NCBI RefSeq assembly: GCF_003369915.1
Contig: NW_022881614.1
Location: 2,749,001-2,813,000, forward strand
Origin: Drosophila miranda
Lineage: Eukaryota > Arthropoda > Insecta > Diptera > Drosophilidae
Length of the DNA stretch: 64,000 nucleotides
Direction: 5' to 3'
Made by a program: the position numbers and the translations under genes. This document shows positions 51,427-63,990 of the stretch, one piece after another (position 1 is the first letter of the stretch; each line of letters begins with the position of its first letter). Below the pieces are notes generated by a model, which saw nothing but the letters and a program-made list of their open reading frames with translations, was not told where the DNA came from and did not search any database.

Positions 51427-52264
51427 CACTCGGTTGGAATCAATGCTGTTTTGTGATCGCGAATTCGCACGCGCTGCCTGCATTATAAATCGTTTAAAAA
51501 AATTGTTTGCATGCACTGATAAAAGCTATTTTGTGTGCACATGCGCAATGCCTTTGGGCAATGCAATTGTTTATTGTGGCTGGCGTCAGTGCTGAAAAGA
51601 AATCAAAGTGTAAAAGTTTTTGTTGATGGCTGCTGGTGCATATGGTTCTGGCTCTTGTCGCCTGCCCTGTCTGCTTGTGTGTGAGTGTTTGTGTGCACTG
51701 CTGCACAACAATCGCAACAATATCATTCCTGTGATATTTGAAGTGTTGAAAAAAGTGCGTGGTAATTTATTTCAATTAATAAGATGCATGCCGGGGTCAT
51801 CATCATGTCGATGATTGCCGGGGAATACGGTTTATTCCAGGTGTATATGTATGTATGTGTCCCTGGCGGACGGTGCTCCCAACCCACTGCTGCATTCATG
51901 CGGCAAACTCGGCCGCACGCTGCTTGTTATTCTGCACGTGGCTACGAGACTTTTCTTGGCTAAAAGTTGTTTAATTATATGTGTAATGCACCAGCCTGCT
52001 TTGGCCTAAATGCAATTATAGCATCGCAAGATGTGGCCACGCCACGCCACCGGGTAAATGTAAATGAAAATTAAGATTCTGAATTGCGCTGTCAACTCAT
52101 TTTAAAATGACAGGTCCTGCGAAACGTGATGGTGCATTGTATCAAAAAAGTGCTGTCCATTAATATACAGTCGATCGTTTCCTGGGGCGGGTACAATAGA
52201 TTTAGTGAAAATAAATTATTTTCTTGGGGCTAATGGACACTTTTGCTTGTAAATATTTTACAGC
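51427..52264. other. Upstream region of the MGA-domain gene
   Basis: No coding feature. TTTTACAG at 52255-52262 is a splice acceptor two bases before the ATG at 52265, so the 5'UTR is probably spliced from an upstream exon in this stretch or beyond. A CATGCATGC-type and TATGTATG-rich area lies near 51785-51860. Confidence 0.5.
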
Positions 52265-55200
52265 ATGACTAGCAGCGAACTGCCGCCTATCATATTACAA
52301 GGCAAACAATTGATCAAATATCGTCACCTAAAACGAAAATATCCGGTGTCCAAGGAATTCCTAAATCGCAATTGGTGGAACGTGAAGCGCTTTATCATCT
52401 ATGCCCTGACGCCACGCTGTATCCTGCGGAACTACGCGTGGCGCAGTCGACGCAACAACCGTGTCGTTATCCGGAAACGCGTTCGCATCTGTCTCTTCGA
52501 TCCGCGCCTCAAGCGGATGATCAAGAGGCGTAAGAAGAACATCAGAAAATGGTCATTTAGCATCGTAAACTATCACAAGAAAATGGGCCACATCGAGGAG
52601 CACGAGGAGACGGAGCTATACAACGTGTCCGAGCCGCTGCCAGCCGAGGAGCTGTCCAAGAAAATGAAGCAACAACTGGAGCTGCTCAAGACTGGCAAAC
52701 GGACTCTCTGCCTGATAGAAGACTCACACAAAAATGTCGAAATGCTCGAAGCCAAAGAGATCAGTCAGACTGCTGCCAAAATAGGATCGCATGCCGAAAG
52801 GATCGGCCAGGACAATGGTCAGAGCGAATGCGTTAAACCAATGGACATCGCCCCCTCAAAGGAGACGGACGAGAAGACACCCACAAAGTCACCCGAATCA
52901 ATGTTTTCCGGCCAGGAAGATGCTCCTACGCCAGCCACTCCCAGCAAAGAGAATACCAGCCAGACCAGTGCTTGCTCTAGTACCGAAAAAGCTGACAAAT
53001 CGGAGAAATCAGAGGAATCCGGTGGCAGAAAGTTCTTGGACATGCTGATCAATAAAGCGCGCGTCAATTCCTACGCCCGGGAATCGAATTTACATATTGA
53101 AACCTGTCCAGCGTCCATTCCTGCGTTTACAGCCGAAGAGGATGGCAGCGGCGACTTTGTCGGCTTCGATGAGAGCGTCCATCAGCCGGGAATGCTGCTC
53201 ACTCCCATTGTGCCACAGAGCTGCAAGACGTTGGAGGGGAATTCGGCCTTCGTCAGCGAATCTCTCGATGCGTACATGCGCGAGCATCACATCAACGATG
53301 ACAAGGTGAAACTCCTGGAGCCCATGGGTCACGACGGGCAGGTAACCTCACACAGTTTGCCGCCACCCATGGATATGCCAGCTGTTCCCGAGGCCCTGCA
53401 GCGGCTCCGCACGGTGGCCGAGCGTCGTTCGTACCTGCAGCGCTCCAAGAACCAAAAGATGGCCATCATTAACAACGAGGCCAACATTTACAGGGAGCTG
53501 CAGCGCAAGCAGCGCCAGCGGAAGGTCAAGATTGCGGCGATGCAGCACCTGCAGGCCCTCACCACTCAGATGCCTTTCACCCGCCAGGGCTGGCAGGCGG
53601 CCAGCTATGTGGCCACTGAAACGTCAAAGTATTATTATCAGGTGAGTTTTGAATGCCTTCCAGCTTTCCATTGACTGAAAAATTATATTTCCGATGCCGA
53701 CAGGTGATCCAGGTGGACGGTAAGAGGGTTCGCCTGCCAGGTGCCCAAGGCAACAATCTGCAGCGGGAGAAGCGTCCTTACAAGAGCAAACTGACGCCCC
53801 AGGAGGCGGCCACAGTCTATTGCAACGACCTGTGCTTGGACGCAGCGGTTCAACCCAAGCTGAATATTCTACCCACTACAGCGACGAATGCCATGCATCA
53901 CAAGCGGCTCAATCAGTATCCAGCATCTGCCATCTTTCCACCCTGTCCGCTGTCGATGAAGCCGCTACAGAAGCCATTGGATGACGACAAGGCAGCCCTA
54001 TTGCTGGCCGGCGGCAGCATGGCTGTGGTCAGCATGCCCACCGTCCAGCTGGAAGTAATGCCACAGCTGGGGCGGCCACTGGACGAGATTGCCAGGCGGT
54101 ATCTGCAGCATATTCTGCCCCATCATGACATAACCAGAGAGTGGGCCGAGTTTAGTGTGTCGACGCTGCAGCAGCAGCCGCCTGTTTGCATGAAGGAGGC
54201 CGAGGAGCAGGCTTCCCAGACGGCAGCCGGCAGACGGAAGAGCTTCACCTTCGTTATTCCATATACAAACGATCGAAATCACATCCTAGTGCGTCGCGTC
54301 GTAGATCGGTCTGAACAGATGGATCCCAGCTTCTACCAGGAGCCACACAAGCTGCAAGAGTTCGGTTTCCATAAGGCTCTGCCCCAGGAGCCCGACGCTG
54401 AAATGCTGGACTGTGCAAACATGATTAATGACATGATCAACACGGTGGCCATCAGCTGCAGCGAGAACAGCTTCATCACCGAGGATACTCTGACAATGGA
54501 CGATCCCGCAGCGATCAGCAGCCCACCAAAGCCTGCCGCCGACCTGAGTCTCGTCAAGGACGAAGATGACAAGTCCGTGGGGAATTGGAAGCGTCGTCCC
54601 ACCAAGCAGAAGCGACTGGCCAATGAGTTGCGTCGTCTCAATGCCACCATCATAGATGCGGCCGACAGGAATGCGAATGGTATGTGCTATTTAAACCCAT
54701 TCGAGGTCATAGTCAGGAATCCTTTAATCCTGCATCCTTTTTGCAGCCATAAAGCCTTGCATCAAGGAACACTGCCAGCTGGGCTGCCTTTGTGCCAGTC
54801 TGAGCGGAGCCGAGCTGCCGATGCGGGACCATTGCGGACGCGCCGACTGCGTAATCGAGTGTCATTGCATGGGCGGCGAACAGTCCCGAGTGATGCGTGT
54901 GCAAACGGCCGATGTAAGCTCTCATTGGAACCCCGCTCTTTTCGGGTGAGACTTAATCGTTTTGTGTGTTTTTGCTTGTTTTAGGGGCGAAGCATCTCCA
55001 ACGAGGATGCGTTCAATTTGCGACGCAAGGCCACTGCTCGACTGGCCAAAATGGAGAAGGATTTCACCTCGACACTGGTGCTCACGGATAACGAGACGCT
55101 GCTGATAAACGAGTCGCAGGGCGATAAGAAGCGACGCTGCACCAAGGCCCCCAAACGCTACGAAGACTTTGACGACTCGAACATGTTTGACGACGACGAC

Positions 55201-58200
55201 GAAATAGTCTCTCCCTCCCGGACCACATCGAAGAGGAATGCTGTGACTGCGGCTGCCACGGCGGCAGCTGCTGCTAGCGCCAAGAATGCCGCTGCCGCTC
55301 TCACCAAGGGCTGCACCGTGAAGGACACGGATCTGGCCAAGCTGAAGCATTGCTTTGTTTCGATCCGTCGCCTGCGCGATATGGGCAACATAGCACCCTT
55401 CTGCATGACTCATCAGCTTTACAAGTGCTTCTGTGGCGGCGAGGCCACCGAGGGAAAGCCCGTGATCATCGAGAAGGAGCAGTGGAACGCGACCGTATCG
55501 CATTACAACCCAGAGCTGGCCACCCGAGCGCACTATAGCTTTGAACGACAAGCGGAGGAGCAACAGCCTAAGAAGAGGGGCAGAAAAAAGCAAAACCCAC
55601 CCGAGCTGGCGGTGGCTGAAAAGGAGGAGGCCACGGTACTGCCGGTGCCGCCTTTGCCGAAACTAGAAGGGATGCTGGTTACAAAGCCTAAAGTTGTTTT
55701 GCCCAAGTCCCCAAAGAATGTGCGTAAAGACGAGTGTACGCCGAAGGTAGCAGTATCTTCCACATCTTCGACACCTTCCGCATCTCCCGCGCCTTCCGCA
55801 CCTTCCGCATCTTCTGCATTCTCCTCAAAACAACAGCCTCGCACATCGTCTCCGCATGAACGCAGAGTTAAGCTGGACAACATTTACACCTACTACACTT
55901 CGCGTCCCTATCTCTGCCGTCGTGCCTTAGCCGTGCCCAGGCGTTCCTATACACAGCTGAATCGCTGTCGCATGAATATCACCCGCGAGTACGTGACGGA
56001 GACGGAGACGACCGAGACGCAGGAGCTGCTCAGGCGTCGCATTGATGGCGCCGTTTTCTTCTATCGCAAGGAGTTGGAAAAGCTGAGACGTCGACAGTTA
56101 ATCCAGCAGGCTGAGACCCAGGGCCGGGTGGAGGCCCCGGTCATCGTCGTGCGGGACGACTCGGATGAGAGCGAGCAGACAGAAAGCCGAAAGCGGAGTG
56201 TACCGTCGTCAGGCCGTCAGAATGCGCCACCTATGCCTCCCAGCAAACGCACCAAACTGCAATCAGACAGGGCTCCGATGGAGAGTGGCAAGCTTCATTT
56301 GGATATACAGGTGCCACGCATTTCAGCCTGCTACTCGCTGAATTCCGCCTCTGTGGACGTGCTGAGGGCTGGCATGAATACAGCGGCCGCTGCTGCCGTG
56401 GCTGCTAGTGGTATAGGGCCCACCCCGGCCGATGCGGACTCGCCCAACTGTCGCTCCTTCTACAACGAGGTGGTGAAGAACATGAACTCGCAGGTCAGCA
56501 AGAAGATGCAGGACATTGATTTGGCCCTGCAGCGCGAGAGCAAAATCATACCAGCACCCAACGAGGAGATTCTGTGCATCATCAAGTGGACCAACTTCCT
56601 GGCCGCCTACGAATGTAACTATGTGTACATTTGGATTGTACAAATGAAGACGTACACCTTCCTGGCGGCCACCACCACCAACCTGATGCCTGCAGTGTGC
56701 GGCGCCATCGCCATTGGGGACACCAGATTCGCTTCCGCCAACCCCGATACCCCTATGATGGCGCGCATGCTGATGGATAGCAAGCGAAACGAGTACACCA
56801 GCCGACTGGCCGTGGTGATGCAGGGCAGGCAGAGCTATTGGCTGGTCAAGGGCTTTTTGCGCCACATTCAGGGCAGCGCCTGCACTAAGCCGACGCCTCA
56901 GACGCATCCACTGCTCATCAAGAAGATAAACGTCCTCTGCTCGCTGCTGGTGAAGCAGCGCATTCGTGAACACCAGAAGAAACCTGCTGCCCCTGATGTT
57001 CCGGCCATTACGATTGTGCCAGAGGAACAGACTCCATCTACATCTACACCTACATCTGCATCTCCATCTCCATCTGCATCTGTATCTGTGGCTGCTTCAG
57101 AAGCCGATCTAAGACCAGCAGCCTCCTCCAATCAGGCCCCCACAAAGGCAAACGCTTCCAACATCCGCACGAATATCGAGTTCCGCAGGGTCACCCGCAA
57201 CGATGTGGATGAACTGGATATACCCGAAAGTTACCAGGGTGACCATCGTTGGGTGGTGCTGGATCTTGTCGATGACTTCTCGCACATCTTTGTGCCCGCC
57301 TTCGGGGAGATGATATCGCTGGACAGGATACACAAGGTGATGCGGGTGGCCCGTGATAAGAATAAACTGGTGAAGCTTCAGTTCTTCCACCAGGCCCCAT
57401 ACTATGCATTCGTAACGGCCGCCTCTCGAAAGAAGATCTACTTCGGGCCTCTGCGGCTAGATATGTCGCTACCCGTTCTGGTGCTGCTGCAGAGCGTCGA
57501 TGGCAAGATGATGCTGCGAGAGGTCTACCAGAGAGAGCATTCCATTCCCGTTCAGCCCCACCACCGGAGCATGGCCTTTTCGGTGCTCAAAGTTCAGGGA
57601 CAGCTGCATTTTGAGATCGATATGGAGGATCAGAAGACTCTTACTGATTCCAATGCCCCGCAGATCCCTCTGCCATCCGCTGGGAACCTAGTTCCGGTTC
57701 CGCTTCCTGGCAATCCCAGCGAACAGTTGGTGCCCGCCAACGATTTGCCGGTTGTCATCATCGACAGCGAAGACGAAGATGATGAAGTGTCGGAGAAACA
57801 TGTCAAAGAAAAGGACCAGTGTGCGAACGAGAAGCAAATGGAGACAGATCTTGAGGCGGTGGTGGAACCTCTCCCACTGTCCAATCCGGAGAGAGTGCAG
57901 GAGCTACCGCGCATGAACTTTACCATTCAAACAATTCCCAGCAGTGGGGCCCTGCATATCACCCCAGATGCTGCCTTAGAATCCTCCCGTCCAGACAGCA
58001 CCGAGACTAACTGGAAGCTGACTGGCGCCTTTGTACCTTTCATAGCCAATGTGCCGGCGATTGGGGATCTGGCGCCCACCACCCAGCTCCTCACACCCCA
58101 GGTCCAACTCACCCAAACAGTAGCCGGCGCCGCCCCCGAGCAAAGTGCATCCAATGTTACTTCCTTGGACCCGCCGGCTCCTAAGATGGGCCGCTTCAGT

Positions 58201-59255
58201 TTTGGCGCCAGGATCAACGAATCGCTGCAAGAGCTACTGAGCAGCGGCACCCCGACACCCACAGCAACAGCCACAGCCGCCCTGCCTGCCAGCATAACCG
58301 TCACCAAAATGGATGGCAATGAATCCAAAGCAACTTCCAAATCACTAGGCAAGGGCTGTGAAGCCATCAAGATTGGCACCAAGCGTAGTGTCTCTGGGGG
58401 GCCTAGGCATTTGCCAAGACTATTACCTAAACCGACTCCCGCGTCTACAGAGAAGCCACGCGCAGCCACACCTACAGCGTGTACATCCAAGGCTGGGCCC
58501 ACCATTATCCAGCTGTCGGCAACTACCTTCTCCATAGGTAATCATCAGCCGATACGACCACGTCCTACACCGCCAGTAGGACCCGCCACCGCAAGGGCGG
58601 GCACCTGTGTGAGTTTGTACCCCTCCAGGGTAGGACCGTCCACCGCCAACAAAGGAGCACGAGCGGTAAAAGACCCACCGCCGGAAACGGCTCCGATTGC
58701 TGCGGCTGCTGGGGAGGTGGAACCGGCAAAGAAGGCAAACTCACCGTACGTCCGTGCCACTCCTGGTCGGATGGTCGGCCGCGTCTCTTTGCCTGGCCAA
58801 CCGTCTGCTGCCGCGGAGCAGGCCCGCTCGCGGCCATCCCTGCCAGCCAAAATACCGACGGCGCAAAGTGCGACTCAAACGGAAGGGGTGGCGGCAAAGT
58901 GTACATATGGCTATATGGTGTCTAATGGACTGCCAAGCTATCGCACCAAGCTGTCGGGCGACTATTTCTTTCTAAAGATGCCACATGTGGGAATTCTGCG
59001 CTTCGCGAATCACGTGACTGCTGGCGCCTACCTCAATCGGTGAGTAGCACAGGAAAGTCCACGTAAATCACACAATTTCAATATTCGATTTCCTCTTGAA
59101 GCGAACTCATGCGGAAGACGGAATGCAGGGCCATGCTGCCAGCCGACTGGAAGTTCCGGCCAGACCCACAGTCGATTGTGAGGCAACAGACGACAACCGC
59201 GAAAGGGCCAGCAAAGTATCAAGAGCCACCGGCCGCCATTGAAATCGAAGATTGA
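52265..59255 (+). CDS. ocm: Large nuclear protein with MGA conserved domain (probable ocm)
   Basis: Exons: 52265-53641, 53704-54679, 54747-54913, 54985-59039, 59102-59255; 6729 bases, 2242 aa, frame perfect across four introns. The N-terminus is very basic (RCILRNYAWRSRRNNR...KRMIKRRKKN). Residues about 785-860 (end of exon 2 through exon 3) have a Cys/His cluster, PCIKEHCQLGCLCASL then RDHCGRADCVIECHC, matching the MGA conserved domain that also occurs in the vertebrate MAX-partner MGA. I see no T-box or bHLH. Long Ser/Pro/Ala-rich and acidic linkers follow, then a globular-looking stretch (about 57150-57640) and a compact C-terminus. The symbol is recalled from D. melanogaster CG3363 near Nop60B and is less certain than the domain. 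Role: probably chromatin or transcription. Confidence 0.8.
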
Positions 59256-59410
59256 TCCCAAAAATAGGAAAAGAAAAAACCACTGCTGTCGTCTCATTAC
59301 ATGAACAAAAACACTTTTTGTTTAGTTTTAAGAACTATGTATATGCTATATACTGCACATACTTTACCACTCACGCTCATCAACGTATCGTATGTCTGTC
59401 TGATACATAT

Positions 59411-61502
59411 TGTAACGAACCTGCTTCTTGGTTCGCTTGAGTTTGCTGGGCTCGCTCAGCGGTCGGCCGATTCGTCGCAACGTATTTTTATTGTTGCCCC
59501 CAACGACAAATGATAAGACCCTTCTTTTCTTTAATCGAATTTCTCTTTATTCGTAATTATATTAGGACTTAGGGCTAGATGCTACAATTCAACTTATCTA
59601 TGGATCTCCACCACGCGTGGGCTCTCGTCGGGTGTGGCAGCGTTGAGGCTAATGATTGGGGCAGTTTGAACCGTACCGGGTATCACTCTTACGGTTTCAA
59701 CGTGCGCGCAGCTTCGTCGCTTCGTCGCCGCAGCCTCCTTTTATAGCCCCTTGACGGGCCCCGGCTCGGCGTTGGTAGTTTTCCATCGCCGTCTCCTGGT
59801 TTCCACGGCCTTCGACCATATTTGGTCATGCGTCGGATCGCTGCCGGCCCGATCCCGCCGTCTCCTCTGCATCTCGCGTTTCTCTCGCTCCGAGAGCGGG
59901 ACACTTCTCCTCTCGGGGCCCTTGGCCTCTTCGCCGCATCCGGATATCCGTGGGTATCTGGGCTGACCTTCGCCTTATCCAGCCAGCCATCAGCCTTTAT
60001 CCGACCGTCCCACCGCCTTTATCCGGCTATGCTTTGGTCGAATTCGGCCTGTGGGAACCGCGGTTCCTCACACCCCCCTCTTTCTTCCCGCAGCGGAATT
60101 CTCCCGTTTTCCGCGACCTTGCGACGGAGTGTGCTTTCCCCATTCAAACGGCCCCATTTTACGCGCGCTCCTTACTGCATCTGGGATCACGGGCGCCCTT
60201 GCGCCCTCTGGCGCCTTTGCTCGGGCGGCGCTGCCAGCCCTTGCACTTTTCTGGCTGGGGCCGACTCCCCGCCTATCGATAAGGTGTAGGGGCGTTTAGG
60301 CGATCCACTCGATATTTCTCCCCAGTAAGTATTCCACTTTTCTCTTTTTCGTCTTCTCTTTATTCATTTTCTTCCCGCGTGTTTCGCCCTTGTTTTTTCT
60401 CCCCTTTTTTTCGTCCCCTTTTGCTCTTTTTTTCCTTTTTTTCCCCCCTACTTTTGTTCGCGGAACACCTCCGTGCGTGTGGCCGACATCGCAATGCGGT
60501 ACCGGGTACCCCGCTCGCTCACCAGCTTCTTCACCCTCCTACCCGCGAGGCGAATCTGGGTCTGCGCGCGGACCACTGCCGCCGGCCACTCCTCCCGCGG
60601 GATCGCCGTCCAGTGGACCGTGGCTGCCGGTGCCGAGCTCTGCCGTTGCAGGGCCGGTCGCTTCGGTCCTGAACAGGGCTCCGGGCAGGAGGCCTGCCGC
60701 TTCAGAGCCGGGCGCTCGGCCGCCGTCGACCTCTCCGGTGCGGGCCACACCCACGGTCCGCGCTCCCACGCCTCGAGTTCCACCTCCGTCGGTGCTGTCG
60801 CCGCCGTCGCTGCTGCCTCGGCCGTTGCTGTCTGGGCCGCCGTCGCCGTTTCCGCGGTCCGCGTCTCTGCTTCTGCCGCTGCCTCGGCCGTCGCTGTCTG
60901 CACCGCCGTCGACGTTTCCGCGGTCTGCGTCCCGGCTGCCGTCGTCGCCGCCTCTGCCGTTCGCGTCGCCGCCTCCGCCGTCGCCGTGTCTGCCGCTGCC
61001 TCGGCCGTCGCCGTCTGGGCCACCGACGCCATTTCCGCGACCTTCCATTCCTCGTCTCCGGCACCGCCCCTTGCTGCCGTCTCCACCTGGCCTTCTCTTG
61101 AGCGGTTGGAGCGCGAGTTACCAGTTCGTCCTTCTGCTTCTTGTTGATGGTCCTGGTTGTTCTTGTATGGGTTTATATTTCTGTCTTTTCCAAAGATTGG
61201 TGTTTGAGTTTGAATAAAGTATGACTGTTCGGGTTTGAGTTCCAAATTGAAGTGTTCTGAGTTTATTAATTATGTTCTTAGGAAGCCTTCGCAGAGGCTT
61301 TGAGTTTAGTACATAAGGCATACATAAGTATAAAATGTTGCAACGGGCTAGCGTATGTGAAACCGCCGAGTCGGCATTATGCCGGATGTCGGGTTCCAGT
61401 TTCGATGTTGTTCATGTTAAGATGTGTAGGCGGTTGTTTGTGCCGCGGTATGTAGAATGTTGCAACAGTCAAAGTGGTCAAAGTGTTGAGCTGGACATTA
61501 CA
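59411..61502 (-). repeat. Retroelement LTR-like segment 155 bp past the ocm stop
   Basis: The left edge is sharp: TGTAACGAACC at 59411, i.e. GGTTCGTTACA as an end on minus. On minus the segment has a TATA box (GCTATAAAAGGAGG near 59738) then AATAAA signals (59551, 59492), the order of an LTR ending at 59411. A matching start (TGTAATGTCC) lies at 61502, giving 2.09 kb with imperfect inverted ends. The same 11-base word begins the LTR at 21145, so a plus-strand LTR start is an alternative. A G/C-rich minus open frame (61245-60448) of Ala/Thr repeats lies inside; its meaning is unclear. Confidence 0.4.
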
Positions 61503-62337
61503 ATGTCCGGGTTGAATGACATAGTCGTTCAGTGGAACATTGCCATGGCCCGAGGGGGTTTAGGTGGGGGTGTCGCGGTACCGTTATCGGTAACTCCTCC
61601 CCCTTAACTTGGAACGATGGCCACAATGAGGGTATTGCCAACGAAGCCGTGGCAGGAGTTACAACGGAGTCAAGGCTGGCGGGTGTGAAAGTTATTGTTC
61701 TGCGTTTGAAGATCCATACGAGGGTTGTGGCTATGAGCTGGATTCCGATGAGCACATAAACGGCTGTCAAGTGTGCAGATGCTTGGTCTCTTAGTCGGAT
61801 AACCTCCAGGCTGTTCTCCAGATCGTTTAGGTGTAAGTCTTGGAGGCTCAATTCCTTATTTGAGGTTAATGTTAAGTTTTGAATATGTGGCATGTTGATC
61901 TTAATTTTGTCTGCTATGGTGGTGGCAGCGTCGACATATTCGATGCCGTCCGCGGAGATTGAGCAGTTCTCGTAGTGGATGACCATGGAGCCGCTGAACG
62001 TGTGGCCTGACATGCAATCGGACGTAATATTTACATTCTTGGCGTTGAAGATTAGTAGTAGACCCTTTATTGGTACGAATATTCGCGGTTGGTTTCCGCC
62101 GTTGACGATATTGCAAGTCGCTTTGTTATTGTTGAGTAGGTTGATTAGACAGTCTGGATTTGTCGGTGCTGTCGGGGGTTCACATACATGCAATTTGCCC
62201 AGTTTAATACAAGGTGAATTTAAAATCTTAATTTCTAGCTTATTTCTAATAATGTATTGTGGGAGAATTACACATTTTGTGTTGTTGAACGGTAAGGGTA
62301 TTAATCGGTACAATTGGTATTGTTCCTGTAATAGCAT
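61498..62337 (-). pseudogene. Errantivirus-like Env remnant
   Basis: 279 codons resembling the C-terminal part of insect gypsy-type envelope proteins: Cys-rich ectodomain, Asn-glycosylation sites, a membrane-spanning segment around residues 190-213 (followed by KRR) and a short tail. No signal peptide or cleavage region is present at the N-terminus, so it is a fragment. A purine tract (AAGGGGGAGGAG, near 61603-61592) lies inside the reading frame near its end, as expected where env overlaps the 3' LTR. It belongs to an old endogenous copy; no intact gag or pol for it is in the window. Confidence 0.6.
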
Positions 62338-63173
62338 GGGTATTTTAATTTTAAAAGTTAGAGTTTGTTTACTGTTGTTGATTCCAGTGAAAGTATGTTA
62401 TACATTTCATGGTCTAATTCTATTGTAATATTTTGTTGTGACAGTAATTGTTTAATTTTTTTTTTTGTATATGAATTCTTAAATAGAGTAAAAGTGTAAA
62501 GTGGTAAAATGTGTACAACAATTTATTTTACTTGTTTGTCGTTCCCCTTTATGAGGGAATTTGTTTAAAATTGTTGAAGTCTGTAATATATGTGGTAAGT
62601 GTATCGTTTATAATGTATATTTGCGTGGACCCAATGGCATGTTAATAAAGGGTATAGAAAAGTTTTTTTTTTCCGCCACCGATTTTTGTGGTGCGCAATG
62701 TTGTTTTGATATAAAGTGATATGCTGTGTTTTTTTCTTCTCTTTTCCTTCTTTTCTTTTTATTAGCAGTTTTGTTTATTCGTTTATTTGTTGGTCTTTAT
62801 TGTGGCGGCTGTGGAGGAACGTGTAACTTGATCCCTCCACTATGTACTTTGAAAATAGGAAAAAGAAAAAAAAATGAGTGGTGGATATTTTGTATCCGCC
62901 ACTCGTTCGTACATATGGGACGGACGCTGGGGTTGACTTCAACTGAAACTTCACTTGAAGTCTCTTATTTCATATATTGCGCCGCTCTGGCTGTGTTTGT
63001 AGATTCTTTTTAATTTTTATTATTACTATACACAGCGACACATGTATATGTATGTATATATTTTGTTGCATATACATTCTCTTCTCCTTTTCTCTTTTTT
63101 TTTTTTTGACTTGCGGTGATCGCACTTGATGTCCGCATAATAACACTTTTTATTTAATGTTTTAGTTAGTATA
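62338..63173. other. A/T-rich retroelement flank, no gene
   Basis: Upstream of the env remnant the sequence is A/T-rich with T runs (62452-62466, 63091-63110) and no frame with recognisable features. The missing N-terminal env would be expected here but is not found. Confidence 0.45.
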
Positions 63174-63990
63174 ACGGCAATGATCTACGCTAGATGTTCG
63201 CACAGTTACACAGATTAATTAAAATTTTTATTTGGTACACACGGCAATGATCTTCACTAGATTTTTTGCACAGTGGTCCTTGTATATGTGGATGTATGTA
63301 TATGTTTTGTTGCATATTATTTAATGTATTAATTAGTATAACGGCAATGATCTGCACTAGATTTGTTGCACAGTTACACAGATTAGTTAATTTCTTCCGG
63401 TACCCACGGCAATGATCTGCACTAGATTTTTGCACAGTGGTCCTTGTATATGTGGATGTATGTATATGTTTTGTTGCATATTATTTAACGTATTAATTAG
63501 TATAACGGCAATGATCTGCACTAGATTTGTTGCACAGTTACACAGAGTAGTTAATTTTTCCTCGGTACACACGGCAATGATCTGCACTAGATTTTTGCAC
63601 AGTGGTACGTGTATATGTGGATGTATGTATATATTTTGTTGCATACTATTTAACGTATTAATTAGTATAACGGCAATGATCTGCACTAGATTTGTTGCAC
63701 AATTACACAGATTAGTTAAAGAACAAAAATTTTTTTCGGTACACACGGCAATGATCTGCACTAGATTTTTGCACAGTGGTCCTTGTATATGTGGATGTAT
63801 GTATATGTTTTGTTGCATATTATTTAATGTATTAATTAGTATAACGGCAATGATCTGCACTAGATTTGTTGCACAGTTACACAGATTAGTTAATTTCTTC
63901 CGGTACCCACGGCAATGATCTGCACTAGATTTTGTTTTGCACGGGGGTACGTGTATATGTATATATATATTTAAGTTTTTCTGCACAACA
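63174..63990. repeat. 165-bp dimeric tandem array
   Basis: ACGGCAATGATCTGCACTAG (or a variant) recurs at 63174, 63241, 63341, 63406, 63505, 63571, 63670, 63745, 63844 and 63909. Spacing alternates about 66 and 99 bases (once 75), so the real unit is a dimer of about 165 bases, about five copies. The short half ends in a CACAGTTACACAGATTAGTT block, the long half in GTATATGTGGATGTATGTATA. The predicted long frames across it are repeat translations. The array may continue beyond the window. Confidence 0.9.

Noticed and set aside
55158..58906. Long minus-strand frames under ocm exon 4
   Set aside because: They are antisense to a continuous 4-kb coding exon whose frame closes precisely across introns.
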